DNA of 64,000 nt from CAUYXS01 sp965248495 (GTDB lineage: Bacteria > Chloroflexota > Dehalococcoidia > Lucifugimonadales > Australimonadaceae), in assembly GCA_965248495.1 (NCBI GenBank), contig CBDFJL010000003.1, positions 248,001 through 312,000 on the forward strand, read 5' to 3'. Position numbers and translations under genes: made by a program. Under the pieces are notes generated by a model that did no database searches, was not told the origin of the DNA, and was given only the letters and a program-made list of their open reading frames with translations. Below, piece by piece: positions 59,393-64,000 of the stretch; the first letter of the stretch is position 1, and the number at the start of each line of letters is the position of its first letter.

Positions 59393-60202
59393 ATGGATGG
59401 AATAGAAGGCAAGGTCGCAGTCGTCACCGGCGCCGGCCGGGGCATCGGCCAGGGCTTGGCCCTGGCGCTTGCCAAGCACGGCGCGCGTCTGGTCCTCAAC
59501 GACCTCGACGCCGGCCCGCTTGAGGCGACGGCGTCGCAGGCTGGCGGCGAGGCGGTCGCCATCGCGGGCTCCGTTACCGACCCCGGCCTGGGGGCCGAGC
59601 TGGCCAACGCCGCTTCGGAGCGCTTTGGCGGCGTCGACCTGGTCGCGACGTGCGCCGGCTACACGTGGGATGGCATGCTGCACCGCATGACCGACGAGCA
59701 GTGGCAAGCGATGATCGATGTCCACCTTACCGGCACATTCCGGGTGGTCCAGGCCGCGTTCAAGACCATGCGCGAGCTCGCCGGGGCCGAGCGGGAGGCA
59801 GGGGAACGGCCCCAGGCCCGGCGCATCGTCACGGTGTCGTCCATGTCCGGCTTTGGGAACCTGGGCCAGGCGAACTACGCCGCGGCCAAGGCGGGCATCG
59901 TCGGCCTGACCCGCACGCTGGCGCTGGAGGGCGCGGCGTTCAACATCCTCGCCAACTCCGTCGCCTTTGGGCCCATCGACACGCGGATGACGCGCCCCCG
60001 GGAGTCGCAGGACGAGCGCGTGGGCAACGCGCCCCAGGGCATACCCGAGGCGGCGAGGGAGCAGTACCTGGCGACGCTGCCGCTGGGGAGGGTCGGGACC
60101 GTGTACGAGGCGGTTGGGCCCATGCTGTTCCTGCTGTCGTCCCACGCCGACTACGTGTCGGGCGCACTGCTCGAGGTCAACGGCGCGGCCCACATCTCGT
60201 AG
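59393..60202 (+). CDS. SDR-family oxidoreductase (FabG-like)
   Basis: 269 aa from the ATG at 59393 (MDGIEGKVAVVTGAGRGIGQ); an ATG at 59384 is also in frame. NAD(P) motif TGAGRGIG, TCAGYTWDGMLHRMTDEQWQ, catalytic Ser in RRIVTVSSMSGFGNLGQ, NYAAAKAGIVGLTRTLALEG (YxxxK), ending DYVSGALLEVNGAAHIS. Divergent from the RraA-like gene and may belong to the same catabolic set. Confidence 0.88.
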   Translation: MDGIEGKVAVVTGAGRGIGQGLALALAKHGARLVLNDLDAGPLEATASQAGGEAVAIAGSVTDPGLGAELANAASERFGGVDLVATCAGYTWDGMLHRMTDEQWQAMIDVHLTGTFRVVQAAFKTMRELAGAEREAGERPQARRIVTVSSMSGFGNLGQANYAAAKAGIVGLTRTLALEGAAFNILANSVAFGPIDTRMTRPRESQDERVGNAPQGIPEAAREQYLATLPLGRVGTVYEAVGPMLFLLSSHADYVSGALLEVNGAAHIS

Positions 60203-60217
60203 GCGGCGCCCCCAACC

Positions 60218-60742
60218 ATGATTGCATGCGCCCGTATGACCGAGGCGTCGCTCCAGGAAGCCTTCGGCCTGCTGTCAACATTCCTCTCCGAAGATGAACA
60301 CTACCTGGACAGTAGCAGCGCTTACGGGCACGGCGGCGATGAGGGCCTCAGGGCAGCGCTGGAGCAGTTCCTGGCCCGTCCGGAGTTGGGGTTCGTTTGG
60401 CTGGCCCACGACGGGAGCACGTCGGTCGGCGTCTGCGTCGTGAGCTTCGCAATTTCCACGTCAGCCGGCGGTCTGGTGGCCAAGCTGGACGATGTGTTCG
60501 TACGTCCTGGCCGTCGGGGCGAAGGTATCGGCTCGGCGTTGCTGGACCGGCTGAAGACTGAACTGGGAGCGCTCGGCGTGCGCCGAATCGACACGAGCGT
60601 CCATCTCCAGAACCCTCGCAGCCGCGTGTTCTACACTAGGCTCGGTTTCGTCGCTCTCAACGAAGAGCGCCTGGCGTGCATGATTCCAAACTCAGCTCCA
60701 CGCGGAGGGCAGGGCCGCACCGCGCGGGACGGCGCGGCCTAG
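60218..60742 (+). CDS. GNAT-family N-acetyltransferase
   Basis: 174 aa. Acetyl-CoA-binding motif VAKLDDVFVRPGRRGEGIGS (Q/RxxGxG/A loop RRGEGIG), then LDRLKTELGALGVRRIDTSV and SRVFYTRLGFVALNEERLAC. Substrate unknown. Converges with the HPP membrane protein, with stops overlapping by 4 bp. Confidence 0.88.
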   Translation: MIACARMTEASLQEAFGLLSTFLSEDEHYLDSSSAYGHGGDEGLRAALEQFLARPELGFVWLAHDGSTSVGVCVVSFAISTSAGGLVAKLDDVFVRPGRRGEGIGSALLDRLKTELGALGVRRIDTSVHLQNPRSRVFYTRLGFVALNEERLACMIPNSAPRGGQGRTARDGAA

Positions 60743-61263
60743 TACAAATTGATGAGGCGGCGCCTGAACGCCAGGTGGATGAGCACCAGCATCAGCACGG
60801 CGCTCAGCACGAAGAGGACCAGCTCGGCCGACACAGTCGTCCCGAGGACGCCGAGCGCCGTCCCCGCGGCAGGCGGGTGCTCCGTGTCGGTTGCGGCCAT
60901 GAGGAACATGGACAGGCCCACGCCGACGGCGGCGTAGGCCGCGAAGAACACGGCCTCGTCCCCCACCGTCTCGCGGCCCACCTCGGTATCGGCGAAGAGC
61001 GCGAAGCTGACGCCGACCGCCAGCGCGACCACGTGCCCGCCGATGGCGTGGCGGGGCCGCGCGGTGTCACTGTGGGGCATGATGAAGAGCACGAAGGCCG
61101 TCGATGCAATGGCCGCCACCAAGACCGCCTGCGCGGCCACGGCGCCGGTGAGCAGGTCCTCGGCCCACAGCACGGCAAAGAGGGCGACGCTGGCAAGGCC
61201 CACTTGGCCAAGGTAGCGCCTGCGGTTGCGCCGGAGCTTGGGGTCGAAGATGCGGAGCCGCAT
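60739..61263 (-). CDS. HPP-family membrane protein
   Basis: 174 aa, four TM helices. The family name motif is present in MAATDTEHPPAAGTALGVLG; other helices are AVLVAAIASTAFVLFIMPHS and ELVLFVLSAVLMLVLIHLAF. HPP proteins have been tied to nitrite or general anion transport in some organisms; role here unknown. Preceded on the same strand by the unknown gene ending at 61275. Confidence 0.85.
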   Translation of the reverse strand: MRLRIFDPKLRRNRRRYLGQVGLASVALFAVLWAEDLLTGAVAAQAVLVAAIASTAFVLFIMPHSDTARPRHAIGGHVVALAVGVSFALFADTEVGRETVGDEAVFFAAYAAVGVGLSMFLMAATDTEHPPAAGTALGVLGTTVSAELVLFVLSAVLMLVLIHLAFRRRLINLY

Positions 61264-61274
61264 GGGCGCCGGTG

Positions 61275-61997
61275 CTATCGCTTCCGAAAGAGCGCGAGGA
61301 AGCGGTCCTGGTACTCGTCGAAGAGGCCCCAGCTCTCGATCTCGCGGTGGACCACGGACGGGTCCACGTTCCCGCGCTGTGCCTCCTCGAGGAGCCGCTC
61401 GATCCGCTGCCGGGCGTCCTTGGGCACCCCTCGCTCCACGTCCATCAGCCCGTGGGCCTGCATCTCAGCGACGTTCGCCTTCACGGAGGCCGTGGTCAGG
61501 TCGTAGATGAACTTCATGAGCGAGACGTCCCACAGCTCGTCGACGCCGCGGATGACCGCCTCCATGCCCCGTTCCTCGCGGTCGAGCCAACGCTTCAGCC
61601 GGTTGGTGACCTGCGAGGCGTCCCCCGAGGCGATATTCATACGCATACCGTCGTTCTTGTACGCGTAGAGCAGCCCGGGCGCGTCTGAACCGAACTCCCT
61701 GGCCAGATGCTGCAGGTACTCGACTGCGTGGTCCGCGAAACCCTCGTGCTGCAACATGTGGTGGGGGGTGACCACCTGCGGCTGCTCAGCCCGGATCATC
61801 CCTTCGCGGATAACCACGTCGTCGGGCGATCCCTCGGCCTGCAGCTCGCTGTAGACGGGCTCCGTCACCAAGTAGTACTTGATGGACGTGGTGCCGAAGG
61901 TCGCGAGGTTCTGCCGTGGGGGCCGGATGACGAAGGTGTTGCGGATGGCATGCCGCATCCGCTCCGCGGCCTGGTCGTGTCCGTGCTGCTCGCTCAT
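61275..61997 (-). CDS. Conserved unknown cytoplasmic protein
   Basis: 240 aa from the ATG at 61995-61997 (MSEQHGHDQAAERMRHAIRN); upstream open frame is Arg/Ser-rich shadow. Features: FVIRPPRQNLATFGTTSIKY, TPHHMLQHEGFADHAVEYLQ, GMRMNIASGDASQVTNRLKR and a long helical C terminus. Soluble, no signal. I do not recognise the family; it may be lineage-specific. The HPP gene follows 11 bp later. Confidence 0.7.
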   Translation of the reverse strand: MSEQHGHDQAAERMRHAIRNTFVIRPPRQNLATFGTTSIKYYLVTEPVYSELQAEGSPDDVVIREGMIRAEQPQVVTPHHMLQHEGFADHAVEYLQHLAREFGSDAPGLLYAYKNDGMRMNIASGDASQVTNRLKRWLDREERGMEAVIRGVDELWDVSLMKFIYDLTTASVKANVAEMQAHGLMDVERGVPKDARQRIERLLEEAQRGNVDPSVVHREIESWGLFDEYQDRFLALFRKR

Positions 61998-62127
61998 GGC
62001 CAACCCCACTCTCCCGTCAGGGCATTCTACCGTCCGGGCCCGCCTCGCACATCCGGGGGCGCCCCCCTTTCGCGATAGGGTTCCGGCCGCTTGACCGGAC
62101 GGGAAAAGCGGCCCTAGAGTCGCGGCC

Positions 62128-62598
62128 ATGCTGCCCGACGCGCCCTCGACGGCGCCGCGACCCGAGTTCTGGCAAGGCCTCGCCATGGGCCGGTTCCGCC
62201 TCCCGCACTGTGAGCGATGCGACGCATGGCACCCGCCGGGGGCATCGCGATGCGGGCGCTGCGGCGGAGAGCTGGACTGGCGAGAAGCCTCGGGCATCGG
62301 GACGGTCTACAGCCTCATGGAACGCCACGCTCCCCAACCGAGCGATGAACGCCACGCTCCCCAACCGAGCGGTGAGACTACCGTCTTCGCCATTGTGGCG
62401 CTGGAGGTCGGCCCGCGCATGATGGTCGCCCTGCGCACCGCGCCGGACGGGCTCCGCGTTGGCGACCGGGTCGGACCCGCGCGGCCTGCGCGGCCCGGAC
62501 GGTCGGCAGAGCCGCCAGGGCTGCCGTCAGAGCCGCCCGGGCGGTTGGCGGAGCCCTTGGAGGGGCTCCCGGAGTTCGTGCCGCTGGCCAGCGAATGA
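62128..62598 (+). CDS. DUF35 zinc-ribbon/OB-fold protein with an in-frame tandem repeat
   Basis: 156 aa. Zinc ribbon at about 28-48 (CERCDAWHPPGASRCGRCGG), then an OB-fold start (GIGTVYSLMERHAP) and VFAIVALEVGPRMMVALRTA. DUF35 proteins are acyl-CoA-linked partners of thiolases and of CoA enzymes. Nine residues (ERHAPQPS plus Asp/Gly) are duplicated in frame by a 27-bp tandem repeat at 62320-62373, and the C terminus is Pro/Gly/Arg low-complexity. No thiolase is adjacent. Confidence 0.8.
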   Translation: MLPDAPSTAPRPEFWQGLAMGRFRLPHCERCDAWHPPGASRCGRCGGELDWREASGIGTVYSLMERHAPQPSDERHAPQPSGETTVFAIVALEVGPRMMVALRTAPDGLRVGDRVGPARPARPGRSAEPPGLPSEPPGRLAEPLEGLPEFVPLASE

Positions 62599-62828
62599 CG
62601 CGGCTCACCGCATCGGCCTAATTCGATAGCATATTCCTATATGTTATGGCCGCATTCCGCCGCGCTTTTTGGGTTAGCAAAAATACAGGCTCCACCCGCT
62701 TACCGTGCCCCCGCCGGAGCGCTATACTATCTATGTCACCCTCGTTGGGGCCGGCATGCCGCCACCGTCAGGCGCGAGCGTTCGGCCAGATTCTCCAACC
62801 CTAGGGCGGTGACCCAAAGGTTTCGCCT
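62599..62828. other. Upstream region of dihydrolipoyl dehydrogenase, nothing certain
   Basis: AT-richer stretch near 62625-62660 (CGATAGCATATTCCTATATG) and TATACTATCTATGT near 62722 could hold promoters. No RNA or repeat recognised. Confidence 0.35.
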
Positions 62829-64000
62829 ATGGCTTACGACGTTGTCGTGATCGGGGCTGGGCCAGGGGGATACGTCGCCGCTATCCGTGCCAGCCAGCTC
62901 GGTCTGAGCACGGCCATCGTCGAGCGCGACGCAATCGGCGGTGTCTGCCTCAACTGGGGCTGCATCCCCTCGAAGGCGCTCATCCGCAACGCCGAGGTCC
63001 TGTCGCTGGTCAAGAGCGCCAGCGAGTACGGGATAACGGTGGACAGCGTCACCGCGGACTATGCAGCCGGCGTGGCCCGAAGCCGAAGCGTCGTCGATAA
63101 GCTAACCAAGGGCGTGGACGCGCTGCTGAGGAAGGCGAATGTGGACGTCGTGACCGGCGAAGCCGTCATCACGGATGCCCACACGGTGACCGTCGGCGAC
63201 CAGCGGCTGGAGGCCCGGCATCTGGTCGTCGCCACTGGCGCGCGCCCCAAGACCCTTCCCGGCTTCGCGATTGACGGCAATGTCGTGGTCACCTATCGCG
63301 AGGCCATCGTGCAGACCGAGGCCCCGCGCGAAGTCGTCATCATCGGCGGCGGCGCCATCGGGGTCGAATTCGGTTTCGTCTACGCGGCCTATGGCGCCAA
63401 GGTAACCATCATCGAGTCCGAGGCGTCGATCCTCCCGGGAGAGGACCCCGACGTAACGCGGTCCCTGGCCCGCTACCTCCAACGCCAAGGCATCGAGGTC
63501 ATGGCCAGCGTCGTCTGCGACGCAGTCCAGGTCGATGGCGCGAGGGCGTCGGTCGGCGTCACGACCTCCGAGGGCAAGCGCACGCTGGAGGCCGACCGGG
63601 TGTTGGTAGCCATCGGCATCAGCCCAAACACGGAGGGGCTTGGCCTGGAGAACGCGGGTATCGAGCTCGACCGCGGCTTCGTGAAGGTCGACGAGGAACT
63701 GCGCGCCAATGCGGACGGCGCCTACGCCATCGGCGACGTAACGGGCATCATGGCGCTAGCCCACGTCGCGCAAGCGCAGGGCGTATCGGTCGCCGAGCGC
63801 ATCGCCGGCCAGACGGTCTACCCGATCGACTACGACGGCGTGCCGCGGGCGGTGTACTGCGAGCCTCAGGTCGCCAGCCTCGGACTCACCGAGGCGGCTG
63901 CGGCTGAGCGTGGCATCGCCGTCAAGGTGGGCCGCTTCCCCATGACGGCGAACGGCAAGGCCCTCGCGCTCAACGAGCCCGACGGCTTCGCCAAGATAAT
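62829..64000 (+). CDS. lpdA: Dihydrolipoyl dehydrogenase (partial, runs off the window)
   Basis: 390 codons to the window edge, no stop. FAD motif VVVIGAGPGGYVAAIRASQL, the redox-active disulfide GGVCLNWGCIPSK (CxxxxC), NAD motif VVIIGGGAIGVEFGFVYAAY and AIGDVTGIMALAHVAQAQG, then YCEPQVASLGLTEAAA. It is the E3 component of pyruvate/2-oxoacid dehydrogenase or glycine cleavage complexes; the missing part is the C-terminal interface with the catalytic His. Start chosen by homology; the upstream Shine-Dalgarno is weak (AAAGG). Confidence 0.95.
   Translation, partial: MAYDVVVIGAGPGGYVAAIRASQLGLSTAIVERDAIGGVCLNWGCIPSKALIRNAEVLSLVKSASEYGITVDSVTADYAAGVARSRSVVDKLTKGVDALLRKANVDVVTGEAVITDAHTVTVGDQRLEARHLVVATGARPKTLPGFAIDGNVVVTYREAIVQTEAPREVVIIGGGAIGVEFGFVYAAYGAKVTIIESEASILPGEDPDVTRSLARYLQRQGIEVMASVVCDAVQVDGARASVGVTTSEGKRTLEADRVLVAIGISPNTEGLGLENAGIELDRGFVKVDEELRANADGAYAIGDVTGIMALAHVAQAQGVSVAERIAGQTVYPIDYDGVPRAVYCEPQVASLGLTEAAAAERGIAVKVGRFPMTANGKALALNEPDGFAKI

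Overview
The window reads as a GC-rich bacterial chromosome segment, most likely Chloroflexota and probably Dehalococcoidia-like. That placement is inferred from the gene mix (DUF5666 protein, Thr/Pro-linker surface lipoproteins with a GWNLISLP-type module, a HPP/DUF35/CaiB/meta-pathway assortment, Tat genes split in two loci) and not from any marker search.

Region 1 (1-18.7 kb) is accessory in character: lower GC by eye, many unknown or secreted proteins and several genes broken by single-base frameshifts. It holds an unknown four-gene operon (papain-like amidase plus membrane proteins, 59-2042), two oxidoreductases, an SRAP/HMCES protein, an alpha/beta hydrolase, and then the most striking locus of the window (6.7-16.4 kb). 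There a transmembrane Ser/Thr kinase carries an extracytoplasmic OpuAC (glycine-betaine/choline-type) binding domain. Next to it are a lipoprotein with two more OpuAC domains, a PP2C phosphatase, a membrane protein with three FHA domains and an FHA-winged-helix regulator. Four GTCAG direct repeats about one helical turn apart lie in front of a divergent secreted-protein gene. I read this as a complete sensing-phosphorylation-transcription circuit for quaternary-amine osmolytes or similar ligands.

Region 2 (18.9-27.9 kb) is a response regulator/histidine kinase/MacAB-like efflux/DUF5666 operon, then small genes, a PKD lipoprotein and tRNA-Pro(CGG). Upstream of the tRNA lie three extra copies of its 5' half. 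Five short repeats resembling the 3' end of tmRNA (ssrA) punctuate 6.6-26.1 kb. Together these suggest serial integrative-element insertion and loss, with the core chromosome resuming near 27.97 kb.

Region 3 (27.97-55.2 kb) is mostly core. It contains sugar nucleotidyltransferase, geranylgeranyl-reductase-type flavoprotein, two lipid-linked sugar glycosyltransferases, UvrD/PcrA helicase, GpsA, ThrS (preceded by a Thr-rich leader peptide and terminator, i.e. an apparent attenuator), NadB, XdhC/MocA molybdenum-cofactor handling genes, CaiB CoA-transferase (with a perfect 40-bp palindrome), SDRs, IlvD, HolA, TatA, TatC/TatB and an RNA methyltransferase-Maf fusion.

Region 4 (55.4-64 kb) carries the lower meta-cleavage pathway (hydratase, acylating acetaldehyde dehydrogenase, 4-hydroxy-2-oxovalerate aldolase), an RraA-like aldolase, an SDR, GNAT, HPP membrane protein, a conserved unknown, a DUF35 protein and the start of dihydrolipoyl dehydrogenase, which runs off the window.
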